Shown here: positions 45,849 through 54,660 of the stretch, one piece after another
How the letters are laid out: each line of letters begins with the position of its first letter
How positions within the stretch are numbered: the stretch's first letter is position 1
Source of the DNA: Akkermansiaceae bacterium UBA6138
GTDB lineage: Bacteria; Verrucomicrobiota; Verrucomicrobiia; Verrucomicrobiales; DEV007
NCBI GenBank assembly: GCA_002422425.1
Contig: DIVG01000066.1
Span: forward strand, 20,283 to 84,282
DNA: 64,000 nucleotides
Direction of reading: 5' to 3'
Program-made: the position numbers and the translations under genes
Notes under the pieces: generated by a model
Seen by the model: only the letters and a program-made list of their open reading frames with translations
Told to the model about the DNA's origin: nothing
Database searches by the model: none

Positions 45849-48194
45849 ATGAAACGCGCCCCCTCCATCCTCCTTTTCCCGGCCCTCCTCGCCGTCGCGC
45901 TCCCCGCCGCGTTCGCCGAAGGCATGCCCGACCTCGAGAATCATCCCGGCAAAGCCATTTATCAAAAACTCTGCCTCGACTGCCACGGACCCGACGGCAA
46001 AGGCGTCAAGGACAAGGCCGACGACCCGCTCGAGGGCAGCCGCACCCTGGAGTCCCTCGCCGACCGCATCGACCGAACCATGCCCGAGGACGAAGCGCAC
46101 CTCTGCGTCGGCGAAGACGCTAAAACCGTCGCCGCCTACCTCTACGACGCCTTTTACTCCGTCGAGGCACGCGCCCGCAACACCCCCGCCCGCATCGACC
46201 TTTCACGACTCACCGTGCCGCAGTACCGCAACTCCGTCGCCGACCTCGTCCTCAGTTTCCGCGGCGACAACCGGATCGCCGAGACCCGCGGTCTCAAGGC
46301 CCGCTACTTCGGGGGCGAGCGCTTCAACGAGCGCAAGGAATTCGCCGAACAGAAAAAGCCCGATAAATTCGAGCGCCTCGACGACCTCGTCCGCTTCGAC
46401 TTCGGCGAGGGCATCCCGAAGCACGAAGAGGCCAAAGAATTTACCCCCGACGGCTTTTCGATTCGTTGGGACGGCACCATTCTCCCCACCGAGACCGGCG
46501 TCTACGAATTTGTCATCAAGACCCGGAACGGCGTCACCCTCTGGGTCAACGAGCACCAGCACGGCGAAGAGGCCGGTAAAAAAGTCATCGACGGCTGGGT
46601 CGCCCCCAACAACGAAGTCCGCGAGGAAAGCGGCAGCCTCTACCTCATCGGGGGACGACCCTACCCGCTCCGCCTCGACTTTTTCACCTGGAAAGAAAAG
46701 GCCGCCTCCATCGAACTGATGTGGAAGACGCCCCACGGCGTCCTCGAGACCATCCCTGTCCGCAGTCTCTCGCCCGAGTGGTCGCACGAATCCCTCATCG
46801 TCGACGTCCCCTTCCCCGCCGATGACCGCAGCGTCGGCTACGAACGCGGCACGATGGTCTCGCGCGCCTGGCTCGACGCCGTCACCGCCGGGGCCGTCGC
46901 CGCCTCGGACTACGTCGTCAGCCATCTCGACGAACTCGCCAAAACCAAGCCCGACCAGCCCGAGCGCGTGCAGAAGATCAACGACTTCGCCGCCGCCTTC
47001 GTCGCCCGGGCCTACCGCCGCCCGCTCTCCGACGAGGAGAAAGAGCGTTTTGTCAGGGTGCATTTCAAAGAGGGCTTCACTCCCGCGCAGTCGATCAAGC
47101 GGCTTGTCCTCCAGACCCTCTCCTCCCCGCGCTTTCTCTATCCCGATGCCGGCGGCCCGGGCACGCCCGATCGCTGGACCCTCGCCTCGCGCCTCGCCCG
47201 CTACCTCTGGGACTCTGTTCCCAATGAACGGCTCCTCGACCTCGCCAACAAAGGCGAACTCGACAAGCCCGAAAAACTCGACGGCATCGCCAACGAGGCC
47301 GTCTGGAACTGGCGCACCCGGGCGAAGATGCGCGGCTTTTACCACCACTGGCTCGAACTCGAACGGGCCGACGAACTCGCCAAAGACGACGGCGCCTACC
47401 CCTCTTTCGACCCCGCCGTCGCCGCCGACCTGCGCACCTCCCTCCACCTCTTCCTCGACGAGGCGACCTGGGGGAAAAAGGCAGGCTACCGCGAACTCCT
47501 CCTCTCCGCCGAGATCCCCCTCAACGAGCGTCTCGGCAAAGTCTATGGCTCGGGCGTCAAAGGTGACTTCCAGCCCGTCTCCCTCGACGGAGGCAAACGC
47601 GCCGGCATCATCACCCACCCCTTCCTCCTCTCCTCTCTCGCCTATCACAACAACACCTCGCCCATCCATCGCGGCGTCTTCCTCACGCGCAATATCGTCG
47701 GGATGCCACTGAAGTCCCCGCCCATGGCCAACGAATTCAAGGACGCCGCCTTCGACCCCACCCTCACGATGCGGCAGAAAGTCACCGAAATGACCAGGTC
47801 CGGCGACTGCATGGGCTGCCACGTCACGATCAATCCGCTCGGCTTCAGCCTCGAACACTACGACGGCATCGGCCGCTGGCGGGAACGCGACCGGGACAAG
47901 CCCGTCGATGCGAAGAGCGACTTTACCACCGAGAGCGGGCAGGTCATCCCCCTCGCCGGAGCCCGCGACGTCGCCGAATTCGCCGCCAACACCCCCTCCG
48001 CCCACCGCACCTTCATCGAGCAGCTTTTCCACCACTTCATCAAGCAGCCCGTCCGCGCCTACGGCAGCAACGAGATGGAAAAACTCCGTGCGGCCTTTGA
48101 AAAAGGGGGCTACCAAATCCCCGATCTTTTGAAACAGATCAGCCTCGGCACCGTAACCCATGAGGCGGCCAACGAACAATTCGCCGCCAAATAA
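45849..48194 (+). CDS. PA14-containing cytochrome protein with DUF1587/1592/1588/1585 domains
   Basis: A 781-residue exported protein. It has a signal peptide (about 1-23), a cytochrome-type heme site CLDCH (42-46), a PA14-like beta domain (about 145-315, with RWDGTILPTETGVYEFVIKT) and the DUF1592, DUF1588 and DUF1585 array, including CMGCHVTINPLGFSLEHYDGIGRWRE near residue 655. Proteins of this type pair with DUF1552 proteins, as here (32 nt gap). Function is not established; a secreted polymer-related redox role is suggested in the literature on related phyla. Confidence 0.88.
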   Translation: MKRAPSILLFPALLAVALPAAFAEGMPDLENHPGKAIYQKLCLDCHGPDGKGVKDKADDPLEGSRTLESLADRIDRTMPEDEAHLCVGEDAKTVAAYLYDAFYSVEARARNTPARIDLSRLTVPQYRNSVADLVLSFRGDNRIAETRGLKARYFGGERFNERKEFAEQKKPDKFERLDDLVRFDFGEGIPKHEEAKEFTPDGFSIRWDGTILPTETGVYEFVIKTRNGVTLWVNEHQHGEEAGKKVIDGWVAPNNEVREESGSLYLIGGRPYPLRLDFFTWKEKAASIELMWKTPHGVLETIPVRSLSPEWSHESLIVDVPFPADDRSVGYERGTMVSRAWLDAVTAGAVAASDYVVSHLDELAKTKPDQPERVQKINDFAAAFVARAYRRPLSDEEKERFVRVHFKEGFTPAQSIKRLVLQTLSSPRFLYPDAGGPGTPDRWTLASRLARYLWDSVPNERLLDLANKGELDKPEKLDGIANEAVWNWRTRAKMRGFYHHWLELERADELAKDDGAYPSFDPAVAADLRTSLHLFLDEATWGKKAGYRELLLSAEIPLNERLGKVYGSGVKGDFQPVSLDGGKRAGIITHPFLLSSLAYHNNTSPIHRGVFLTRNIVGMPLKSPPMANEFKDAAFDPTLTMRQKVTEMTRSGDCMGCHVTINPLGFSLEHYDGIGRWRERDRDKPVDAKSDFTTESGQVIPLAGARDVAEFAANTPSAHRTFIEQLFHHFIKQPVRAYGSNEMEKLRAAFEKGGYQIPDLLKQISLGTVTHEAANEQFAAK

Positions 48195-48226
48195 TCGCCT
48201 TTCCGACGCCTCACCCGACCCCAACG

Positions 48227-49531
48227 ATGAAAACACGCCGTGAATTCCTCCGCCACCTCGGAGTCTCCTCCGCCGCCCTCCCCTTTCTCTCCGGTCTGCC
48301 CGGACTGAACGCCGCCGATGGCAGACAGGGCAAGCGCCTCATCATCATGTTCTCCCCCAACGGCACGATCCCGTGGGAGTTCTGGCCCGAGGGCGAAACG
48401 CTCGATTTCAAGCGCATTCTCAAGCCGCTCGAACCCTTCAAGGACAAACTTGTGACCCTGCGCGGCGTCCACAACCAAGTCGAGGGCGACGGCGACCGTC
48501 ACATGCGCGGGATGAGCTGTCTCCTCACCGGGACCGAGCTGCTCCCAGGCAACATCCAGGGCGGATCCGACACCCCGGCCGGCTGGGCCAGCGGCATCTC
48601 CATCGATCAGGAGATCAAAAACTTCCTCCAGAGCCGCGACGAGACCCGCACCCGCTTCGGCTCCCTCGAGTTCGGCGTCGCCGTGCCCAACCGCGCCGAC
48701 CCGTGGACCCGCATGTCCTATGCCGGCCCCAACCAGCCCATCGCCCCCGTCGACGATCCCGAGCAGATGCTTGGCAAACTCTACGGCCGCATGAAGGACA
48801 AAGAGAGCCTCACCTCCATCATCGACGGCGTCCGCGACGACCTCGCCAAAGTCTCGAAAAAGCTCGGCGCCGAAGATCGCGCCCGTCTCGAAGAGCACCT
48901 CACCCTTGTCCGCGAGATGGAAGCCGAGCTCCAGCGCGGCGACGAATCGCTCAATCTCACCCACCCCGTCCCCGAGATCGATCCCGACATCGAACTCGTC
49001 AACGACAACACCCCGCGCCTCAGCCGCATGCAGATCGACCTGCTCGTCAACTCCATGGCCAACGACATGACCCGTGTCGCGACCCTGCAGTTCATGCGCT
49101 CCGTCGGCCAGGCCCGCATGAACTGGCTCGGGATCAAAGACGGCCACCACTCTCTCTCCCACGAGTCCGACGAGAACAAAGAAGCCGTCGAGAGCCTCAC
49201 CAAAATCAACGAATGGTTCGCCGGTGAACTCGCCTACCTCACCAAACGCCTCACCGAAACTCCCGAACCCGGCGGCGTCGGCAGCATGCTCGACAACACC
49301 CTCGTCGTCTGGCTCAACGAACTCGGCAAAGGCAACAGCCACACCCTCAACGACATCCCGTTTGTTCTCCTCGGCGGCAAAGCCCACGGCGTCAAAGCCG
49401 GTCGTGCCCTCAACTTCGGCGGGGTCTCCCACAACCGCCTCTGGCTCTCCATCGCCCAGTCCATGGGACACGGCATTCAGACCTTTGGTAATGCCAAATT
49501 CTGCGAGGGCGGGGCGCTCAATTTGGGGTGA
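48227..49531 (+). CDS. DUF1552 family exported protein
   Basis: A 434-residue DUF1552 protein with a Tat-like N-terminus MKTRREFLRHLGVSSAALPF. The family pattern is clear: MFSPNGTIPWEFWPEG, SCLLTGTELLPG, GSLEFGV and GHHSLSHESDENKEAVESLTKINEWFAGELAYL. It is co-oriented with, and 32 nt behind, the DUF1592-type cytochrome gene, its standard partner. The enzymatic role is unknown. Confidence 0.9.
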   Translation: MKTRREFLRHLGVSSAALPFLSGLPGLNAADGRQGKRLIIMFSPNGTIPWEFWPEGETLDFKRILKPLEPFKDKLVTLRGVHNQVEGDGDRHMRGMSCLLTGTELLPGNIQGGSDTPAGWASGISIDQEIKNFLQSRDETRTRFGSLEFGVAVPNRADPWTRMSYAGPNQPIAPVDDPEQMLGKLYGRMKDKESLTSIIDGVRDDLAKVSKKLGAEDRARLEEHLTLVREMEAELQRGDESLNLTHPVPEIDPDIELVNDNTPRLSRMQIDLLVNSMANDMTRVATLQFMRSVGQARMNWLGIKDGHHSLSHESDENKEAVESLTKINEWFAGELAYLTKRLTETPEPGGVGSMLDNTLVVWLNELGKGNSHTLNDIPFVLLGGKAHGVKAGRALNFGGVSHNRLWLSIAQSMGHGIQTFGNAKFCEGGALNLG

Positions 49532-49672
49532 GTGCTTAGTGCGCGGACTATTTTGTTAAGGTAGCGGAGCTCGGCCCGAGCGAACGATTGGGCTCCCGCT
49601 CCATCCTGCCTACACTGTACTTCTACGCATCAACTTTTCGGATTTCCCCAGACACAGAAATTGGCGTTCTGA

Positions 49673-49698
49673 ATGTAGCATGGGCATCCTGCCCATGC
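49673..49698 (+). repeat. REP-like palindrome, left copy inside the MITE
   Basis: ATGTAGCATGGGC followed by a hairpin CATGGGC-ATCCT-GCCCATG. It pairs in opposite orientation with the copy at 49809-49833. Confidence 0.75.
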
Positions 49699-49808
49699 CC
49701 TTCGGCGGGGCGCTTGCGGAGGAACGGCGGGAACCCTGACTTGCTCATCGAAGGCGAGCAGGAAGAGCGGGATGGTCTTTCTGGAGACTCCGGCGTCCCA
49801 TTACGACA

Positions 49809-49833
49809 CATGGGCTGGAAGCCCATGCTACAT
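49809..49833 (-). repeat. REP-like palindrome, right inverted copy inside the MITE
   Basis: Hairpin CATGGGC-TGGAA-GCCCATG followed by CTACAT. Its reverse complement matches the left copy apart from the loop. Loop variation with conserved arms suggests selection for the hairpin or recent spread. Confidence 0.75.
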
Positions 49834-49994
49834 GCTACCTACCCGGTTTGCCCGTCTTCTTCCACGAACTCCGGAATCCGAAAAGTTGATGCGGAGAAGT
49901 ATATCTTCGGGTTTACTCATGACTTTCGGGGCGCGACCGATAACTTACCGCCTGATTGCGCGCAACGAGCGCAGCGGGAAGATTCCGGAGTGCT

Positions 49995-50375
49995 ATGATC
50001 ATCTACACTGAAGCCGATTTTGAAATACGGCCATCCACGATCAAAGGCGCAGGCATGGGTCTGTTTTCGCGGGTGGATATCGAGCTGGAGGAGACGATCG
50101 GCTACTACACCGGTGAAGTCATCACCGAGACCCAATGGTATGAGGAAAGCCAGTTTGCAGGATCGAATTACCTCATGTGGGTCTGCACGAATCACATCAT
50201 CGTCGGCGAAGGCCCCCGGGCCAATTACACGCGATATATCAATCACAGCAGCGAGCCGAACGCGTTTCTGATCGTCTCGACGCGCTGGAAGTCCGCCCGC
50301 TTTGAGTGCGTCAACCCGATCCGCCCGGGCGATGAGATCTTTTTTAACTACGGCGAATTATTCCCCATTCTGTAG
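49995..50375 (+). CDS. bacterial SET-domain protein
   Basis: A 126-residue stand-alone SET domain with the family motifs KGAGMGLFS (about residues 15-23), YINHSSEPNAFL (the NHS signature, about 77-88) and PGDEIFFNYGELF near the C-terminus (GDE..FNYG). SET proteins are usually protein-lysine methyltransferases, but the substrate here is unknown. The start at 49995 is supported by GGAG 4 nt upstream; an upstream in-frame ATG at 49956 lies close to the MITE and is less likely. Confidence 0.87.
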   Translation: MIIYTEADFEIRPSTIKGAGMGLFSRVDIELEETIGYYTGEVITETQWYEESQFAGSNYLMWVCTNHIIVGEGPRANYTRYINHSSEPNAFLIVSTRWKSARFECVNPIRPGDEIFFNYGELFPIL

Positions 50376-50800
50376 CCCAGGGCTAACCCCCCGGCCTCGC
50401 GGGATGGTTGGACAAGAAACGACCTGGGTTCTCCCCGCCTCCACTTGCGGGTCCAAGCCTTCCGGAACGGCCGGAATTGTCATTTACCCGAAAAAGCAGC
50501 AGTAGCCATCCTCGTCGATGACGCGGAGAGCTTCGGCGAGGGTGGCAATTCGGCAAAGCAGGCGCTACTGCCGACGCCGTTCAAAGAGGCGGCAGACCAT
50601 CGCGGCCGGAGCAGCCGCAGACGTTTCGACTCAATCGGGGAGGTGAAGCGATAAGGAGTCATTTTCCGCGAGTCGCTTGGTATGAATTCAGCTGAAGATA
50701 ATGGTATGAATTCAGCTGAAAATAATTTATGGTTTTCGAAAAGCTAACTTGTTCGAACGCTTTATCGATTGTTCAACGAGTCACCGTTTGCTGGTCGCCT
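50376..50800. other. 425-nt intergenic region, no supported gene
   Basis: I see no credible coding sequence between the SET gene and the next start at 50801. The right part is A+T richer and holds two tandem 24-bp repeats (50679-50726), so it probably contains the promoter of the DUF1549/DUF1553 gene. Confidence 0.5.
50679..50726 (+). repeat. two tandem 24-bp repeats, operator-like
   Basis: Two head-to-tail units that differ at one base. Each contains the overlapping palindromes TGAATTCA and TTCAGCTGAA. They sit 75-122 bp upstream of the downstream start codon, where tandem regulator sites would be expected. Confidence 0.55.
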
Positions 50801-52876
50801 ATGAGACAAATACCGTCTTTTCTTCTTCCCCTGATCATCCCCTCGATCCTTTTACTTGCCACCTTTGATTCGTCAGGTCAGGAGGCTCACACAGGTCAGC
50901 GGAAATGGACGGACAAAGACGGCAGGTCTGTGGAGGCGGCATTCGTCAAGGTCGAGGTCGGAAACGTCTACCTGAAACTGCCCGATGGCAGAATTCTGCC
51001 TTTCCCATTCGAGAGGCTCAGCGAAGCGGATCAAGAGGCAGCCAAACGACTTTACCGATCTAATCCCGCCGGGCTATCGGCACAGATCGACGCCTACGTG
51101 AATAAAAAACTTGCTGTCGAGGAAGTGCCTCCCAACCCGAAAACGACAGACGAACAGTTTGTCCGCCGGGCCTATCTTGAGATCACGGGCACGATACCCA
51201 CCTTCGATCAGGCTCTCGACTTTCTCGAATCGACCGAACCCGATAAACGGCGCAAGCTGATCGATGTCCTGCTTGAGAGCGACGGCTACACGAGCCACAG
51301 CTTCAACTGGTATGCCGACTTTCTCCGCCTTGTTTCCCGCACCAATGACTTTTATATCTTCGAGCATTATATCCAGTGGGTGAAGGATTCAATTCGTGAG
51401 AACAAACCCTACGACCTCTTCGTGGAGGAGATGCTCACCGCCGAGGGAGGGATGTGGGAAAACGGAGCCTCGGGTTATTTTCTTCGGGATCGCGGCATGC
51501 CGCTGGGCAATCTGGCGACGACGGTGTCTCTTTTTCTCGGCACCGAAATAACTTGTGCCGAGTGCCATGATCATCCCTTCGAGGAATGGACCCAGATGGA
51601 TTTTTACTCGCTTGCCGGGTTTCTCGGGCAACGCCAGGATCGACCGACCGGAAAACCATACTCCGGGATCATGACCCGGGAGACCTCAAGAATCGAGGCC
51701 GAGCAGAGGGCCAAAGATCCCGCACTGGGAGCTGACGGTTTCAGTCAGCCGTTCCGTCAGCTTGTTGCCGCAAACCAGAGCAAAGTCTGGGACAACCCCG
51801 AGCGGAAGTTCGTCCTCCCCGATGATTACAAATACGACGACGGCAAACCCGGCGATACGGTGGTCCCGCGGGTTCTTTTCGGCAAGGATGTTGATCTCTC
51901 GTCCTACGAAACCCCGAGAATGGCTTTTGCCGATTGGCTGACCTCCAAGGATAATCCCACGTTTGCGAAAACCTTGGCCAATCGCCTGTGGAGCAGGGCA
52001 TTCGGTATTGGCCAGATCGAGCCACTTGATAATGTCAGGGATGGCAAACACGCTCAGAATCCGGAGCTGTTCTTCTTTCTCGAACAGGCGATCAAGGACC
52101 TCGATTTCAACGTGAAAGAGTTTCTGCGGGCCATCTACTATTCCGAGGCCTGGCAGCGTCGCGCCACGCTGGAAGGACCAACCCTCGCGGAGATCGACGG
52201 AAACGGTTATCACTTCCCGGGGCCGGTGCTCAAACGAATGACGTCACAACAGCTTTGGGACTCGTTTCTTACCCTGACGGTTCCGGACCCCTTGCGGCAC
52301 CGGAGGAGTGTGACCGACGAACTGGGACAAATTTTCAACTTTGATATCGAGAAGGTAAGCGGGGAGGATTCTATCGGTCGGGTTGCACTCCTCAACAACC
52401 TTGTTATGCGGACGGTCAACGGCTCCGCCCCCTATGCTTCCGTCTGGGCATCGGAGTCAACGGTCACCGATTCATCAGACGGATCTCTCGTTAAATATGC
52501 CGGGTCCTACCTGGCGCGGGCTTCCGAGCTTGCGCAACCGGCACCTGCCGCGCACTTCCTTCGCGCCTGGGGGCAGGGAGATCGTGCCCTTGTCGACGGG
52601 AGCAGTGAGAACGGCTCAATTCCCCAGATCCTAACGATGATCAACGGCCCCTTTACCCAGATGCTTGTCAAGCCGGACTCGCTTATTTTCAAGAATGCCG
52701 GAAGCGAGCGCGGCACCGGTGACAAGATGGAGAAAATTTTTCTCAGTATTCTCAGCCGTCACCCCCAGGGCAAGGAGAAGGCCATCTGCGCAAAAGCAAT
52801 CCGTAACGACGATGAGGGATATGGAGACCTCATCTGGGCTCTGGTCAATACCCGTGAGTTTCTATTCATCCGCTGA
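50801..52876 (+). CDS. SHD1-like + DUF1549/DUF1553 exported protein without cytochrome domain
   Basis: A 691-residue exported protein. After a signal peptide (about residues 1-26) there is an SHD1-like small domain (about 33-85, RKWTDKDGRSVEAAF ... LPFPFERLSEADQE), then DUF1549 (about 100-300, with the CAECHDHPFEEW motif) and DUF1553 (about 370-680). Unlike the 18.5-22.2 kb relative it has no planctomycete cytochrome C and no LamG domain. I start it at 50801 (MRQIPSFLLPL) because this gives the signal peptide; the longer ORF from 50729 does not. A DUF1501 gene follows after 39 nt. Confidence 0.87.
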   Translation: MRQIPSFLLPLIIPSILLLATFDSSGQEAHTGQRKWTDKDGRSVEAAFVKVEVGNVYLKLPDGRILPFPFERLSEADQEAAKRLYRSNPAGLSAQIDAYVNKKLAVEEVPPNPKTTDEQFVRRAYLEITGTIPTFDQALDFLESTEPDKRRKLIDVLLESDGYTSHSFNWYADFLRLVSRTNDFYIFEHYIQWVKDSIRENKPYDLFVEEMLTAEGGMWENGASGYFLRDRGMPLGNLATTVSLFLGTEITCAECHDHPFEEWTQMDFYSLAGFLGQRQDRPTGKPYSGIMTRETSRIEAEQRAKDPALGADGFSQPFRQLVAANQSKVWDNPERKFVLPDDYKYDDGKPGDTVVPRVLFGKDVDLSSYETPRMAFADWLTSKDNPTFAKTLANRLWSRAFGIGQIEPLDNVRDGKHAQNPELFFFLEQAIKDLDFNVKEFLRAIYYSEAWQRRATLEGPTLAEIDGNGYHFPGPVLKRMTSQQLWDSFLTLTVPDPLRHRRSVTDELGQIFNFDIEKVSGEDSIGRVALLNNLVMRTVNGSAPYASVWASESTVTDSSDGSLVKYAGSYLARASELAQPAPAAHFLRAWGQGDRALVDGSSENGSIPQILTMINGPFTQMLVKPDSLIFKNAGSERGTGDKMEKIFLSILSRHPQGKEKAICAKAIRNDDEGYGDLIWALVNTREFLFIR

Positions 52877-52915
52877 CCGAAGCGGTTTTTCACTGACTAA
52901 GCAACCAAACTGAAG

Positions 52916-54253
52916 ATGAGGCATCCGCACAACACCGACGAGATTGGCAGACGACGCTTCGTGGAGCGCCTCGCAAAAACAGCACTCGGGGTGAGTATCA
53001 CCTCGGGCCTGAAAAATCCGCTCTTCGGCCAGGGGAGTTCGCCAAACGCGAAAGCGGACCACTGCATTTTACTCCTTATGACAGGAGGCATGCCTCATCT
53101 CGATACCTTCGATCCTAAACCGGAAAACAGCGGGGTGATGGGGCCCACCGGGGTGGTCAAGTCGTCACTCACCGGGGAGCCTTTCGCAAACAACGTCCCG
53201 AAACTAGCCGCCATCGCCGACAAACTGACCGTGATCAGGAGCATGTATCAGCGCACCGCGGACCACCAGCAGGCGACCTACACCATGCGAACGAGTTACG
53301 CACCGATCCCGAGCATCATTCATCCCACCATCGGGCCCTGGGCTCAGCAAATTCTGGGCAAAAAAAACCCTTCCCTCCCCGACAGCGTCACGATCGGCGC
53401 AGGGGTAGCCCATCCCGGTGCGGGGTTCATGCCCCCTTCTTTCAGCCCAATGCCGGTCGATTCAGCCGAGCGCGGCATACCAAACATGCGCCCGCACGGG
53501 TATGCCTGGAATAAAGAGGCGGGAGCCCGCTACGAGGCAATACTGAACCGAAGACTTGATTTAACCGAAAAACTCGATGAGACGTTCCGCGCGGAAGTGC
53601 CCAGTGAAAGGGTATCGGCCTACACACAGTTCTACGATGAAACCCTGAAATTTCTTCGCAGCGAGGATTTGCAGCTTTTTGATCTCGCCCGGGAAAAAGA
53701 CGAACAGAGAGACCGTTACGGCCGCAATCCGTTCGGTCAGGGTTGTCTCCTTGCGAAGCGTTTAGTCAAAGGCGGGGTGCGCTTTGTCGAGGTAACCCAC
53801 GGCGGATGGGATACCCATGCGGATAATTTCGAACGCGTGCCTACCCTCGCCGGAATCATGGACGTCGCCGCCGCAAATCTTATCGCCGATCTTGAGGCGG
53901 AAGGACTGCTTGGCCGAACCCTCGTCGTCATCGCAACGGAATTTGGCCGCACTCCAAAAATTAATGGAAATGCGGGCCGGGATCACCATTCTCTTGCCTT
54001 CTCAACGGTTCTTGCGGGAGGCGGGTCCAAACGCGGACACATTATCGGCAAGAGTGACGCCTCAGGTGATCGACTCGAGAGCGAACATCACGAACCGAAG
54101 CATCTCAACGCCACTATTGCATACGCTCTTGGAATGGACCTGAACCGGGCTGTAACCTCACCCTCGGGGAGGCCGTTTACCGTGGCGACGCACAAGATGG
54201 ACGGAAACAAGCCGGTAACGGCAGTCGGTCCGATAATGGAAGTCTTTGCTTAA
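52916..54253 (+). CDS. DUF1501 family exported protein
   Basis: A 445-residue DUF1501 protein with Tat-like IGRRRFVERLAKTALG at the N-terminus. Motifs are CILLLMTGGMPHLDTFDPKPE, VTHGGWDTHADNF and IATEFGRTPKINGNAGRDHHS. It is the usual second gene behind DUF1549/DUF1553 and a paralogue of the 17.0-18.3 kb gene. Its stop lies only 24 nt before sequence that matches the right end of the downstream integrative element. Confidence 0.9.
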   Translation: MRHPHNTDEIGRRRFVERLAKTALGVSITSGLKNPLFGQGSSPNAKADHCILLLMTGGMPHLDTFDPKPENSGVMGPTGVVKSSLTGEPFANNVPKLAAIADKLTVIRSMYQRTADHQQATYTMRTSYAPIPSIIHPTIGPWAQQILGKKNPSLPDSVTIGAGVAHPGAGFMPPSFSPMPVDSAERGIPNMRPHGYAWNKEAGARYEAILNRRLDLTEKLDETFRAEVPSERVSAYTQFYDETLKFLRSEDLQLFDLAREKDEQRDRYGRNPFGQGCLLAKRLVKGGVRFVEVTHGGWDTHADNFERVPTLAGIMDVAAANLIADLEAEGLLGRTLVVIATEFGRTPKINGNAGRDHHSLAFSTVLAGGGSKRGHIIGKSDASGDRLESEHHEPKHLNATIAYALGMDLNRAVTSPSGRPFTVATHKMDGNKPVTAVGPIMEVFA

Positions 54254-54276
54254 CAGCGGCTTCGCTCCATTATTCG

Positions 54277-54490
54277 GAAACTCAGGGGAACCCGCGAACC
54301 GGGGAAAGTGTCGATCCCGGTGAAGCCTGACACGGCAGGCCAGACACTCCCCCGGTAGAGTAAAACCGAAGGAGAAGCCACGGCTCCGAACGGGTAACCC
54401 CTGGAGAGTTGAAGTGAAAAAGTGGCTCAGAAGTGGCTCAGAATGAAATTCAGCCCCTCAAAAAACCGCCCTAAAAATCGTCGTAACTCC
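54277..54490 (+). mobile_element. remnant right end of a related integrative element
   Basis: This noncoding stretch is homologous to 62124-62396, the right end of the intact element. It includes a 25-bp exact match (54285-54309 with 62132-62156), ATCCCGGTGAAGCCTG, the AAAACCGAAGG/ACGGCTC/GAACGGG block, and a pair of 11-bp direct repeats (TGGCTCAGAAG/T at 54423-54444). It is about 60 bp shorter than the intact end. The repeats end 46 bp before the att sequence, exactly as at the intact end. It lies outside attL, so it probably belongs to an earlier insertion. Confidence 0.75.
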
Positions 54491-54551
54491 TTGAAATACC
54501 GGCAACGGGACTCGAACCCGTACGGTTGCAATAACCAGCGGATTTTAAGTC
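54491..54551 (-). pseudogene. attL: duplicated 3' half of tRNA-Leu(UAA)
   Basis: 61 bp identical to 62397-62457. It comprises the 3' part of the tRNA (54497-54551) from the anticodon stem-loop through the T arm to the discriminator base, plus 6 downstream bases. The 5' half of a tRNA is missing, so it is not a functional gene but the left attachment site of the element. Homology continues leftwards with a few mismatches. Confidence 0.9.
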
Positions 54552-54660
54552 TTGGCCTTGCGTGATTAAGTCTGATAGGGTATGAGTATTTCTAGGGACT
54601 CGAAAGCCTTGCCATTAAAGGGTTTCAGCTCCGTTTACATACTCAGACTTCATCAGGCTT

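Larger units (their letters stand above)
49618..49902. mobile_element. MITE-like element with 29/30-bp terminal inverted repeats
   Basis: The ends 49618-49647 and 49874-49902 are inverted repeats of each other (TACTTCT...GCATCAACTTTTCGG), differing by one substitution and one indel. The 285-bp unit has no credible gene. Inside lies a second inverted pair of REP-like palindromes at 49673-49698 and 49809-49833. No obvious target-site duplication is visible. It fills the gap between the DUF1552 and SET genes. A non-autonomous insertion mobilised in trans is the likeliest reading. Confidence 0.7.

Noticed and set aside
46203..48236. 677-codon minus-strand ORF, and a similar 453-codon one at 48110-49471
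   Set aside because: Antisense to clear DUF1592-type and DUF1552 genes; composition is Gly/Val/Glu-biased, as expected of shadows.
50445..50654. 69-codon ORF in the gap after the SET gene
   Set aside because: No homology signal or ribosome site, and both strands are open to a similar extent.
54497..54551. second tRNA-Leu gene
   Set aside because: Only the 3' half is present; the sequence diverges in the anticodon stem, so it is the attL duplicate.
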